A stretch of DNA of 64,000 nucleotides from Primula veris (Eukaryota > Streptophyta > Magnoliopsida > Ericales > Primulaceae): assembly GCA_963682055.1 (NCBI GenBank), contig OY821743.1, positions 27,080,702-27,144,701 on the forward strand, written 5' to 3'. This document shows, in pieces, positions 48,650 through 60,190 of this stretch. The position numbers and the translations under genes are program-made. The notes under the pieces are model-generated. The model was not told the origin of the DNA. It was given only the letters and a program-made list of their open reading frames with translations, and did no database searches. Within the stretch, counting starts at the first letter, position 1. Each line of letters opens with the position of its first letter.

Positions 48650-49880
48650 CAGCACCCCCATATTAAGAAAACCCCCGATCTTTTTACCATGTATCTTGAA
48701 TTTTTTTAATTTATTGATTTTGGCTTTTCGGCACCCCTAAAATCACGGGGAAAAAAAACTATTCCAGTTCTGCCACTCCTCACACAGTGTCAAATTAGCT
48801 AAGCATTTGCCGAAAGGGCAACTCCTCACACAGTTTCAGATTAGCTAAGCATTTCGGTTGTTTAATTTTTTTTCCTTTATATGAAATTCCCGACGGAGTT
48901 AAAATGTAGCAAATACACATTACATAAGCCAGTTGGAAAATAAACATAAAAAGCATCAGCGATGGTTCAATCTATGATTAAATTTCTCACAAATTACTCT
49001 AAGGGAGGAACAACACCCCTATACCCATATTAAAAAAAAAACGATCTTTTACCATGTATCTTGACTTTTTATTCATTTATTTATTGATTTTACCCTTTCA
49101 GAACCCCCAAAATTACGTAAAAAACAGTTCTAGTTCCGCCACTGTCTATATAAAGGAGAAAAAAAGAGTGATATTTTACCATGTAATCTGACATAAATAC
49201 AAATATTAGCCTTTTAACCCTGCATGTTAAGAAACATAAATAAAATAAGCCTACATGAAATTCAGTCCCTCCCCTACACGGATCATGATACCACCAATAA
49301 ATCGGTTTAAGTAATCCAAAAAACGAAACAATTATAATAACCAAAGGTGATAAGCAGCACATTACATAATCCAGTTGGAAAATAAACCAGAAAACATCGA
49401 AGATGGTTCAAACTATGAAAGATCATTCACAAATTGCTCTAGGGGAGGAACTAGTAGTAGCTGAAAGGGACTCTAGCACCCCCATATCGAGGAAAAAACT
49501 AGTATCTTTTACCATGTACCTTCAAAAAAATTATTATTAATTTTTAGCCTTCCACCAACCCCGAAATTACGATAAAAAACAGTTCTAGTTCCGCCACAGT
49601 CCATATTAAGAGGAAAAAAGACTGATTTTTTACAATGTAATTGAACATAAATACAAATTATTAGCTTTTTAACCCCTGCATGTTAAAATAAATAAAATAA
49701 TAAGTCTACATGAAATTCAGTAACTTTTTTTAATTTATTGATTTAAGCCTTTCAGCACCCCAAAATTACAACAACAATAACAAAAAAAAAGTTCTAGTTC
49801 CGCCACTATCTAAATTAAGGGGAAAAAAGAGTGATATTTTACCATGCAATTTAACATTAATAAAAAGATTTAATAAAACA
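48650..49880 (+). repeat. Array of leader-intron repeats, copy 2
   Basis: Four units of the family seen at 41397-41960 begin near 48727, 49097, 49550 and 49751. The spacing is irregular (370, 453, 201), and some units carry an extra CTGAAAGGGACTCCAGCACCCCCATATT leader. The array has expanded differently from copy 1. Confidence 0.75.
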
Positions 49881-50087
49881 CGAAACAATTAAATAATAAA
49901 AGCATAAAAATACAATATTATATAATAAATGAGTGTATAATGTCAAACAGGTACACGTGTCCATCTCACATTTGGAGATTACATTACAGAATAAAAACTA
50001 CTCACCTAACCCACCACCTTAAGTTGTTAATTTAATCAAAATTAAAAATATTATTATAATGATTCATCTTTACAGAGAGAGACGAAC

Positions 50088-50140
50088 CTGATGAAGAGAT
50101 GGTAAATTTGGGTGATACAGAGAAATGAAATTAATAGCTA
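50088..50140 (-). other. Probable non-coding 5' leader exon of F-box/kelch copy 2
   Basis: The minus-strand sequence ends CTTCATCAG before GTTCGTCTCTCTC, matching the donor at 42253 in copy 1. It may extend into the TIR element that starts near 50135. Confidence 0.45.
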
Positions 50141-50370
50141 AAATATTAGGTTATTAACACATTTTTTTTTTATTCGGCACCCATCATCGCATAATAAGTC
50201 TTGATTAACCTGTGAAACCTGATTGTTGTATTAAATAATTTAAATTAAGGTTGCAATGATTAATTTGAAGAAAATGTATAAGTTGGGTACCAAATTAGAA
50301 AATGTGTTAGCTTGACTATCAAATTACTAAAAACCAATAACTTGGATACCATTTTAGCATTTTTTTCCAA
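50135..50370. mobile_element. TIR (MITE-like) element, third family member
   Basis: The right end TTGGGTACCAAATTAGAAAATGTGTTAG...TTGGATACCATTTTAGCA and the shortened left end GCTAAAAT..TTATTAACACATTTT..ATTCGGCACCC are inverted copies. The interior shares a run including AATTTAAATTATTTAATACAACAAT-type sequence (reverse strand) with 6915-6938 in the first member. About 236 bp, at the promoter side of F-box/kelch copy 2. Confidence 0.6.
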
Positions 50371-51966
50371 AAATAATAGTAGCATTTTCAAAAAAAATGT
50401 AAATTTTGATATTTTATATATATTTTTTATATTTAATTGTTTGTTTGGCAATTTATAAGATAGTAATATTAATAAATACCAAAAAAAATATAAAAGGTTA
50501 AATTTACATATATATTTGAAAAAACACTTTAAAAATAAAATAGGACGTTGATTTAAAAAATTATCGATTTTTTTTTACGAATTCATATGAAAAAACCGAA
50601 AACCTGATGAAAACCATACCATTCGAACTTGATAAAATTTGAATCCAAATACATAGTATCTCATTTCATCATACATAAGATAAACTAAAAAATTGTAATA
50701 CTTTCGTATTTAGAAAGCAGCCGATAAGTATACGATTGAGTTTTCATAATAATTTTTTGTTAGTTACTATATGTTCCCATCTATAGATGTTTTATCCTAT
50801 ATTTTTTAGTATGGTATTTTTTGTTGGTAATGTACCATAACATATCATTAGCGTACTAAATGTATGGTATACCGAAAATATGGTACAGTAATAGTACGAA
50901 GAAAATCCCTGCCATAGACGTGTGGTACGGTAATAGTATAACCAAAATACCAACGGTATTGTATCAACTCCACGCCTAAGCATAACTATCTAACTTTTAT
51001 AGTTAACCCCATATCTCAAATGACATAATTTTATTTATTTGTTTGTTTCACAAAATTATTTGTTTGTTATATGTAGTTTTTTGTTTGTTATATGTAGTTT
51101 GAGGTAAGATGACAATTATTGTAACAAGAGCTGTTTTACATGGAAAAAAAAAATTGCTTTAATAGAATTACTATTTTTGTGACATTCCATAAAAGTTACT
51201 TGACATGTGTAGAAATTAAATAAATGATTATAATAACAAATCAATCAAAACGGATCATCGAACCTAAAGTTATACCATTTAAAAGATGACATTTGGAGGG
51301 TTACTTGCAAAAGCTAGATAGTTATGGGGTTAATTGCCAAAATTGCTAGTTTGTGTGGGTTATTTGCAAATGATCTATAGTTAAAGGGGTTAGTTTCATT
51401 TTACCCGATCAACAATACTAATATAGTTTTTTAATTCTATTTTTAATTATATTGAAATATGAATAGTTACTTTTAGAAGAAGAGAAATTAGAAAATATTA
51501 TCGTATAGATAAAACAGGCTAAACCTTGACAACGCATGACCATAGTAGGCTCACGACAAGTGATTGTCGGCGTCAAATCTCGAGATGGAATATTGGTGTC
51601 ACTTCCGTCATGTGATTTATCGGAAAAATACAGTAAGTCAGAATAGTCGATCGAAACATGCGAAGCTCGCCGAAAATTAAAGAAGTTTCTCATCAAGAAA
51701 TCGTGATTGAGGTTAAAGCGAAACTCCTAAAACATAATTGAGTTGAGGTCTAAGGTTCATGCTGCAAAATTTACTCAAAACCATCTTCTAAAGTTGTGAC
51801 ATTGCAAATTGTGTCATGAAAATGGAGAAGAATAAAATACGATATCAAAATAAAATAAAAAATGTAACTCGAATGTATGATTGTATTGCGTAGATTAACA
51901 ATATAGGTCATCTGTTGAAAAAAGACGGTAAGGTAAATGGCCGGCCTATAAGAAGCTCGGATCAAC
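50371..51966. other. Intergenic DNA upstream of F-box/kelch copy 2
   Basis: 50800-50960 has repeated ATGGTA(T/C) motifs without clear structure. 51185-51420 is the unit-2 counterpart of 43350-43625. 51418-51700 contains a 92-codon minus-strand frame that I do not recognise. No gene is supported. Confidence 0.4.
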
Positions 51967-52446
51967 TCAAGTGGCAACTAACAACAAGCTTTTTCTTTTT
52001 CTTGCAACTAACCCAATGGTATCTGTCATGTCGAAGTCCTCCAACTTCACCTCAGGAGGGAGTTTCCAGTTGAAATGGAAGAGCAGTACCGTAGCTAGTT
52101 GCAACTCTATCACACAATGAGAAAACGATATTCCTGGACACCTTCTTCTACCGGCTGTCCGGCTCCAAAAGGAATAAAAATGAAAGTTGGTTCCTTCATA
52201 ATTTATAGAGCTATTATGAAACCTCTCGGGTCGGAAACTCTGAGGGTCACGTCAAAACTCTTCATATGTGGAAATTGCGTACACATTTACAAGGACTTTG
52301 GTACCAGTTTGAATGTGATATTTATTGATCTCACAAGAAACTCTACATTGCCTAGCATCTTAGGAACTAAAAATGGAATTGGAAGCTAGAGTTTCTTTGA
52401 TCACCATTCTTAAGTAACTCAACCTATCAGCCTCCGGCATTGTTTC

Positions 52447-54103
52447 TGTCACGCCCCAAAACGAAGTGGTGACACGGCCGAATACCACTTGCTTGAGCAT
52501 GCGGTACACGAAGCCAAAATCGGTAGAACCCATTTTAAAAACCAAAAGATGCTACCCCGTAACATAATCAGAGTGCAAGAATGAGACAGATAACTTTGAC
52601 TCTAAAGCTTTAATTGAAATCCGATAACCCAATAGCATTAACATCAATACTCCAATCACCAACAATCAAGAAAGTCAGTTAACCGAAAGAAGAAAAAACA
52701 AATAGTAGCAATAACCCAACTAATAACATAACAGAATTAACTCAATTCTCATAGTTTTAGATAAATAAACAGATAATTAAACGCCTAATGGAGGTCACGG
52801 CCCGATCCCACAACGAGCCTGTCAGATAACTTAATCATGAACCTGAAAAGATTTTAAAATGAGAGGATAAGCCAAACGAGCTTAGTGAATATTAACTGTA
52901 CTTGACAATATGACAGATAGTTTTGAGAAAAGCAACTAGTTTCATATAGTCTGTATCCAGATCAAGTATATGCCTATAAATACACCAGTGTAAAGAGAAA
53001 TAATCTTAGAAAACGGTTTATTATCTTTTCAGTTTTAACCCCTGTTCGTTTCCTCATAATCAACCTAAAACATAATACATCAGATGCTTCGTACATAAGG
53101 CGTAAGATTGATAATCAAAATAATATCAAAGCATTATCGGGAACCAAATATAGTAATCATTGCCATACATTCTACTCTCTGGGCAATGCCCGTTGGATCC
53201 AACCATCAAACGAAAAAGTCACTTAGGTTGGCGACCTAAGATTTCCTTTTAAGATGATCCAGCTAAGATCACCCCATTTAAGAGGCCTATTCCAAAACTG
53301 TTGAGAAACTAGAGATACTTATTAAGTATACCCTAGCTACCACAGTCACCCCATTTAAAGGGACTGTTTCGTGGAATTTTAAATCATTTAATTAAGGTCA
53401 CCCCATTTAAGAGGTCTGTTCCTTTATATTACTAGTCCCGAAAACCATCGTAAAGGTCAAATAATTTAGTTAAGGTCACCCCACTCAAGAGGCCTGTTCC
53501 TTAACTATAATATATGACCCGAAAATCATCATAAATCTCAAAACATTTATTCAAAACCAAAATAAGTAATGGCTGCTCCAACCTTTGATCATAATATGTA
53601 ATACAAATTAATTGCTATCAATCAAGTTATGTGAACTGAATTCACAATCAACATAGTTTTCAAATAATATGGAAAATCAAATAAGTATAGTTTTAGTACA
53701 GCAACACTCACCTGATCGGATTCCCGACCACAAGAAAGACGTCTATTACCACTAAGCAACTGACCTGAGGAGAATTGAAACCTTTAACCAAGTCACTGTT
53801 GAAAACTCACAACTGTTCACTTTTTTCCTTATCTTTTCTGTTTTTGGTTCTCTCTAACGTCGTGTACCCAGAACTAGGAAGTTATAATTCTATCCTAATC
53901 TTATATTCAAATGTAACTTACTCATCACTATTTTAATTCTTTATAATTAATCAGTACATAAGTACCCATATAGACTATAGTTTAAACTAGGTACTAAACT
54001 AACCCATGCAATTACAACTTAATACTAAACCACCTATCAGTATATAAATTATATCAAAGTGATGTAAAAATAAAATAAATAAATAAAAATGAGGGATGTC
54101 ACA
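52447..54103 (+). mobile_element. Solo LTR (probably Ty3/gypsy) inserted in the P450 pseudogene
   Basis: It starts TGTCACGCCCCAAAACG and ends GAGGGATGTCACA, flanked by the exact duplication GTTTC at 52442-52446 and 54104-54108. Length is 1657 bp, with no coding region and no second LTR. TGTCACGCCCC-type starts are typical of plant gypsy LTRs and suggest + orientation. The interior has a four-copy subrepeat at 53250-53515. Confidence 0.88.
53250..53515 (+). repeat. Four-copy subrepeat inside the solo LTR
   Basis: The phrase GTCACCCCATTTAAGAGGCC(T)GTTCC, with variants, occurs at about 53268, 53346, 53398 and 53475, spaced about 50-80 bases apart. Short CCCGAAAA(C/T)CATC(G/A)TAAA phrases occur between the later copies. 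Confidence 0.8.
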
Positions 54104-55229
54104 GTTTCAATGCCTTTACAGCTTCGTCGTACCTCTTCCTGTGCCTTCTCTACCGCTCTAGGATTCTAATCATTTCTGACATGGCCCACTCTATTGCTGT
54201 TGCTGAAGTTTCAGTTGCACCTCCAAACATTTCCTGAAAGACTATATATCGATTATCCATGAAAAAACTAAATATACGAACTTATTAGATTATAGAAATA
54301 AAGTCCCAAGTTAGATATAAATTCTAACCAAAATGACAGCTTTGATATGAGTCTCCGTAATGGGAAACTGAAGGTCCATACCGCTCTTTTGTAGTTTCAA
54401 TAAAACACCAAGTAAGTCTTCATCGTCCATATCTCCGTTGCCAACAATTTCCTCATGCCGCCTGCTATTGCGTGGTTCATTGACTAATTTGTCAAATTTC
54501 TCATTGGTTTTGAGGTGCATCTTCTCCAATCTAGGCTTCATCCAGCTAATATATCCCAACAATGTAATTGAAGGAAATAAATCGACCAGGGAAAAACCTT
54601 CGGTTAGGGACAACCCTGTCAACAAAAGCGGTATAGATTCCTCGGCACCTCTCAATTTCTTACCAAATGAAGCTCTTGCAATTATCGCACTCGTAAATGA
54701 GATAAATTTTTCACTTGGATTGATTGTTGATCCTGATGAAGACCCGACTGAAGCTTTAAGTTTTGATACCTCTTGCTCACGTATGGAGCAAAAGGATTTA
54801 ACTGTTGTCTTACCAATAGGCTCTGTTGTACAAATTTTGTGCATTTGTCTCTGGTGATCGCCATAAGGTGCAAATATGAGGTCCTTCTTATCGTACAACA
54901 TAACTTTGGTTATAAGATAGCTAGGCCTATCTGCAAAAGCAATGTCACTTGTTTTCATTACTTTTTCAGCCATATGAGCAGAGAATACAACTAAGGTTGA
55001 TATTTCACGAAATTGTAGGTGCATGAGCGGACCATGTTTCTTCGCCAAGTCTCTCAATTTGTGATGAAAGGGCGACCGTTAAGTGGTGCAAACTTCCGAT
55101 GATAGGTAGCTTTCATGGGCTCGGATGTAGCTTTTGAGCTACTGTTTTGCTGATGGACCTTTTCATGATAGTTAACAAGAATAGGAATAGCCACAGGGGT
55201 GCGAGAGAGAAAAGAGGTAGTAAATCCAT

Positions 55230-55866
55230 TATACAAGACTGTACAAGTGGCAAAATGCAGGATTGAGTTTGGGAGGGTTCAAGTTGTTTCAAAAGAGGGC
55301 ATTAACAGATTTTTCTATATATTTATGCTCTTGTTCGTTGGTTGATCAGTAGTCATATTGTACCCACATGTATACCACAACACAACTCAACTAACTTAGT
55401 GCAATAAACTGTAAACATGATATACATTCTTGAGCAGTTACCTTTCGGATTCACACGTAAGTTGCGGTAATACATAAGTATATGACAATAAAAGCATGAC
55501 TTCATTCTCTTGCATAAACGTAGGTAAACAGCTTTAGTGAATTGTCCCGAACAATAGGACAAAATCGGAGAATATATTTAAATTGTTGTCCTTCTAAATG
55601 GTAAAACAACAGATACAATGATTTCCCTTCCTATCTTTTTTTCAGGAAAACAAAACAAATTCTCATTATTCAGTCATAATACACTGAATATCGCTATGAT
55701 CAAACTGTGGGAGCTTCAAATTCAACCAGAATATACAGATCAAGCAACAAGCTAACCAGATCAAAAAAAATACAGCTTGGTGTTCAATCCATTAGTTGGT
55801 TGAGTAAAAGACCCCATCACAAATATCAAATGAATGAAGGAACGGGAATCATTTTGAGTAACGATT
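55230..55866. other. Spacer between P450 pseudogene and GT4 gene
   Basis: AT-rich, with no gene seen. The right part presumably includes the 3' UTR of the glycosyltransferase gene. Confidence 0.5.
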
Positions 55867-58800
55867 TCACTTGAGTCTCATGCACCTGATGAGAACCTCA
55901 CCAAAGTTCTTGTACATGTGCCGTTTCAAGTACATCTTCTCTACTTTATTTCTTCCTCTCATTCCCATATCGTGTCTTACAGAAGGGTTTGTAAGCAAAA
56001 ATTGGAGATTCTTAGACAGATCTTGAACTCCAGGGCGACCCAAAGGATGAAGTAGACCTGTTACATTATGCCCGACTATATCTTTTGTCCCGCCAGCATC
56101 TGTTCCAAGAACCTGTATACATTGTTTTTTATACAAATAATTAGATGAAAACATTACACAAATATTAATTTGTAGAAACACAATCAAGTCAGTGTTCCCC
56201 ATTCAATCAAACACAAGTAGATTACATCCAACTTGTACTAAAAAGGACTTCATTTGTCTAGTCATCCGAAACTTTTTTAATCGTATTAGCTCAACTGATG
56301 AAATAATTACTCAACTAAGCAACGCACAACATATTCATAGGGATGATACAATTACTCAATAGGACAACTCAGAAACTGTTCCAAAAAAACATAGATTTTC
56401 ATACAAAGTTGTTTATCCTAGATATGCATTTACAGCAGCTCAATCTTGCGGGCACAAGAAGTCAAAAGCTTATACATAAGTTTAGGTTATATATTCAATA
56501 AAATCTAGAAAGGAAAAAAGGAAAAAAGGAAAAAAGGAAAAAGGAAAAAAGGAAAAAGGCGTCATCGATTAATAATTCAAATGAAAAACTAGCTACCAGC
56601 AGCAACATAAATTAGTTCGTCTGAAGAAGAAGCGTAAGCCCATCCAAATATACATAGGCATGAGAGATGTGAAAAGAGATACTCAGCACAAATGATTAAG
56701 AATTTTCAGGATCATGCGTGAGACTTCAGCTTAACTTTATATGATACAAACAATTGCAACCTCAGACAGGTTGTCATTAATAAAATCTCAACCCGTTGGT
56801 AATAAATTATTTTAAATGAACCATGTACTTGAGATATAGAAAACGCATTTCTACCAACCAAAGGAAAAATGAAGGTAAAAGTAAAAGAAACATATTGAAT
56901 TGGTTGTCATACCGGTAGCCCAAATGCCATTGCTTCGATTGTCACCCTTCCGAATGTTTCCCCAAGACCCTTTAAGAAGGATCACTATGATTAGAAACAC
57001 ACTAAACAATATGGATTACGCAAATCATATCATACATGAAGAATTAGACATTGGTCTATAATTTGTGGTGCCACAAAGAGCAAATTGTACATCAGGCGAG
57101 TGCTTTTTAATCCATTTCACTTTATTTATTCTGTTCCACCTGTGGATAAAGGCCCGAAGGCTAACAGCTATCTCATTGAAGACAGATTTTTTTTGCAAAT
57201 GGCAACTCTAAACCTCCTAGTCAGGTTGCTGCCTGATTATATAAAAAAACATAAGCGGGATTACCAAAGTTAAAATTCTTAAATTTTTAACCAATGAATA
57301 GACACTCTTATTTGCTGTGCCTTTTTGATCTGTAATAAGTGTTATTAATAAAAACTGACTATTTCAGGTTAATTAGAAATATTTATCATTCGGCTTCAAA
57401 TTTCAACAATTCCACACTTTTCATGTAAAATAATAGTTGTATAACCTATCTACACGAAAAACCTAGAAAAATCGACAACAATTTTTTAAAGGCACGTTAA
57501 CATATTGAACAAGAAGTTTCTATTACCTGGGAATTTATTACATACAAATCTGCAGCAGAGTAAAGCGAGGCAACCCGTGTAGTTACTGGTGTCCAGAGCA
57601 CTGAATTGGACAAATTCGAATGACGAGATATTAGGTTCAGCATTGCCTCAACATAAGGCGCCTTATTGCTCTTAGATCCAACTGAGCCTATAAGAACCTT
57701 GATTATGGGCTCCATAATTTCTTCACTTTCAGATCCTTGTTTCCTTGTTTTTGAGCCGCTGTTAAACAATATAAATTGTTTATGAATTAAACCTTCAAAT
57801 CAGACCATGCTCAGTCTTTCAGTTAATATAAACATGCGAATCGTACCTAGATGTCTGTAGTTGCATACGAGTTGATTCAAGAAGCAACAGCTGGCCTTTT
57901 CCCGGATTTATGCTACCCAGAGTCAGTACAACCATATCGGTATCTTTAAGCCCCATTTGCTCTCTTACTTCATTTCTTAACAATTTTCTTTTCTCAAGCA
58001 TATGTTCGGTGCTATACTTTGGAGTATTTAGAGAAGAAGCTATACCGGCCACAAAAGCTAGTTCATCGTTGACAGAAAGTGGAACCACGGAAACCTGAGT
58101 ACTTAACAGCTTGTTTCCTTCTTTACACCAGGCTTCCCACTGTTTAGATTGTGACTCAGAAAGGAAAATCAGCATTCTAACACGGTTTAGAATTGGTTTT
58201 GCCCGTTCAAAGTATTCTTTTCTGTTCTCCATGATCCACCAAGCAATACGGTTTGAACCAGCTGGGTAATGCGTCAAGTATTGTTCTGAAATCGCAAAAT
58301 TGATTCTTAAATTAAATCCGGAATCCGGTACAGTATGAAATGACTATACTAAGCAACAAGTTTCAGAAGAGAAGGAGTATTTCCACTCTGAGGTGAACAC
58401 GGCAATTAAAAGAAAACCAAATAAATCAAAAACAAAATTTTGAACAAAGCTCCATAAGATGTAAAGGGTGGAGAGGAGCCAAAAAATTGAATCACACGCT
58501 TCAGGAAAGTGTATGTTAGTCATTTTTTTGGTTGAAACGGATATTAGTAGTTGTCACCCCCAACCCCTTCCCTTCTTGGAGCAGACAAATAATATTCGAA
58601 TTTACAGAAATAGAAGTGGAAACTAGAACTTGCATCGCAATCGAGAGTCAAAAACAACAAAATAACTAATTTATTTGTCCTAGCATGCAAAAATAAATAG
58701 CAGAATTTCAGCATCACAACATTCTTGCTATAATCTTGAACAAGAAACTAGTATTTGCTACACACGAGAAACTTAATGTTTGGTTATCTTCTCACTATAA

Positions 58801-60190
58801 AATCATGCAATTTGGACTTTGAACATATAATGCACATTCCATATTTAATGATAAAAGTATCAGAATACTTTTGACTACCTACCCCGTGAAGCTGCCAATG
58901 AAAACTAGAACCTCACTAATTACATAGCTGGGTACATGAAAAGGGAAAGAAAAAAAGAACATTCTCACAAGCATCAACAGCCACTTTGAGTCATCTCCAA
59001 CAAACAATAAATCACCATGAACTAAATACTAGCGAATATACTTTGAAGCAAAGTATCTGTCAGAATATGTATTGGTACGTTGTTCAGGAATGCAACAGGT
59101 TGGTAAAGCAATATTTTAGAGATTTTAGAGAAACTATTAATCACCTTGGAAGTTGGAACAAGACAAATAAATTGGAAATTTTCTCACCTATCCAGGATGC
59201 ACAGACAGCTGATCCAGCAATGACAAGATCAACCTTCCAAGCAGTTTTGAAGCTGAGATCTGCTCTATCTTCGAGCACCGGGATCTTCCTCCTAACAAGC
59301 TCTGGCATTAACCCACCTTTTCTACTAAGTACGACAACAGAAACAGTTGCCCCACAGCTCAAAAGCTCTGAGGCCAACTCCAACATTGAAAGTGGTGCCC
59401 CTGTCATGGACAACTCATGGAATATCAATAAAAACTTTCTCGACCAAACAAGACGTGCAAACTGCTCCTTTCTCTCACAAGTTCCGGACCTTTTCTCAGG
59501 ACTCCATTCCAAAATCTGGTCTTCTAAGGACCCAAACGGACCAAAAACCATCCCATAAGTATTATTCGGAACACGAATTTCTGGTTCAGGAACCTCAATC
59601 TCACTACTTTCAATCCCCGCTACTTTTTTCGGCGTATTTTTTGGCGTATTACGTGCGTTACGACGCTTAGCCCGTCCTAACTTCTTAACCTTTTTCTGCA
59701 ACTTTCTTCGGACTGGAGCTCCATTTCCCCTATTCACTAAAACCGCATCAACGTTACTCAAGATTGTTTCCTTTATACTATTTTTTTCTGATTTAACCTC
59801 CAAATAACTATTATTTCCTACGGTGACCTCCTCCATAAAGTCTTTGAGATCAGGATTATCGTCATCACCAGGTTTTACTCCATATCCAAACAGACCTTCC
59901 TTTTTCTCCTTGTGAGCCCATTTTGACTGAACATAGAAACCAGCATAAGCCCAAAGGGTGATCAAAAGCAACCAAAGGACAATACGGTTGTTTCGAAAGC
60001 ACTGAGAATTACATCCACTACCCCTGGTATCTCTCCGCGGGGTTCGGCTAGAGCCAGATCGTCTAAAAGAAGAACCCCTCGGTGTTGATTTCCCAGAGGA
60101 AGTGGACTTCAATCCACTGGCACCTGTCCTCAAAGAGGACGGTCTCAACACATGACCTAACAAATCACCTCTATTACCACTTTCCTCCAT
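55867..60190 (-). CDS. GT4-family glycosyltransferase, type II membrane protein
   Basis: Five exons: 60190-59188, 58285-57847, 57758-57527, 56969-56913, 56112-55867. Phases join (1, 2, 0, 0) and the product has 658 residues. It matches the plant group of Arabidopsis At1g52420 and At3g15940, annotated as UDP-glycosyltransferase superfamily. A basic, Ser/Arg-rich cytosolic tail (residues 1-68) precedes one membrane span (IVLWLLLITLWAYAGFYV, about 69-87), then a Lys/Arg-rich stem and a GT-B fold: FHELSMTGAPLSMLELA near 255-275, PLSVNDELAFVAGI, LTLGSINPGKGQ, and the retaining-GT EX7E motif with E562 and E570 in GETFGRVTIEAM, then GTDAGGTKDIV. Golgi location is inferred from the topology. Donor and acceptor substrates are unknown. 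No lesion is seen. Confidence 0.93.
56514..56560. repeat. GGAAAAA microsatellite in GT4 intron 4
   Basis: About seven units of GGAAAAA/GGAAAAAA lie between exons 4 and 5. Confidence 0.9.

Larger units (their letters stand above)
43886..51420. repeat. Segmental tandem duplication, unit 2
   Basis: Second copy of the unit at 35900-43630, colinear throughout. It lacks the solo LTR/TRIM found in unit 1 and carries extra leader-intron repeats and an extra TIR element at 50135-50370. Confidence 0.85.
51967..55229 (-). pseudogene. CYP71-family cytochrome P450 pseudogene
   Basis: The ATG at 55229 begins an N-terminal membrane anchor (MDLLPLFSLAPLWLF). LRDLAKKHGPLMHLQ, FAPYGDHQRQMHKIC, an intron at about 54310-54241, an I-helix-like GATETSATAIEWAMSEM, FRPERF near 52220-52240 and a C-terminus ending near 51967 follow. 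Lesions: a stop replacing the usual Trp of the proline-rich hinge (55115-55113), a frameshift near 55055, a frameshift and stop in the exon 2 start near 54170, the solo LTR at 52447-54103, loss of the K-helix Arg (KETLAS), a stop near 52280 and an 8-bp duplication that shifts frame inside the haem-binding loop (about 52149-52163). P450s of this family oxidise terpenoids or other specialised metabolites. This copy cannot. Confidence 0.93.

Noticed and set aside
51418..51696. 92-codon minus-strand frame
   Set aside because: The composition looks partly coding, but no domain is recognised and the end runs into AT-rich spacer shared with the duplicated unit.
57085..57273. Open frame within GT4 intron 3
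   Set aside because: It lies on the opposite strand inside an intron and shows no recognisable domain.
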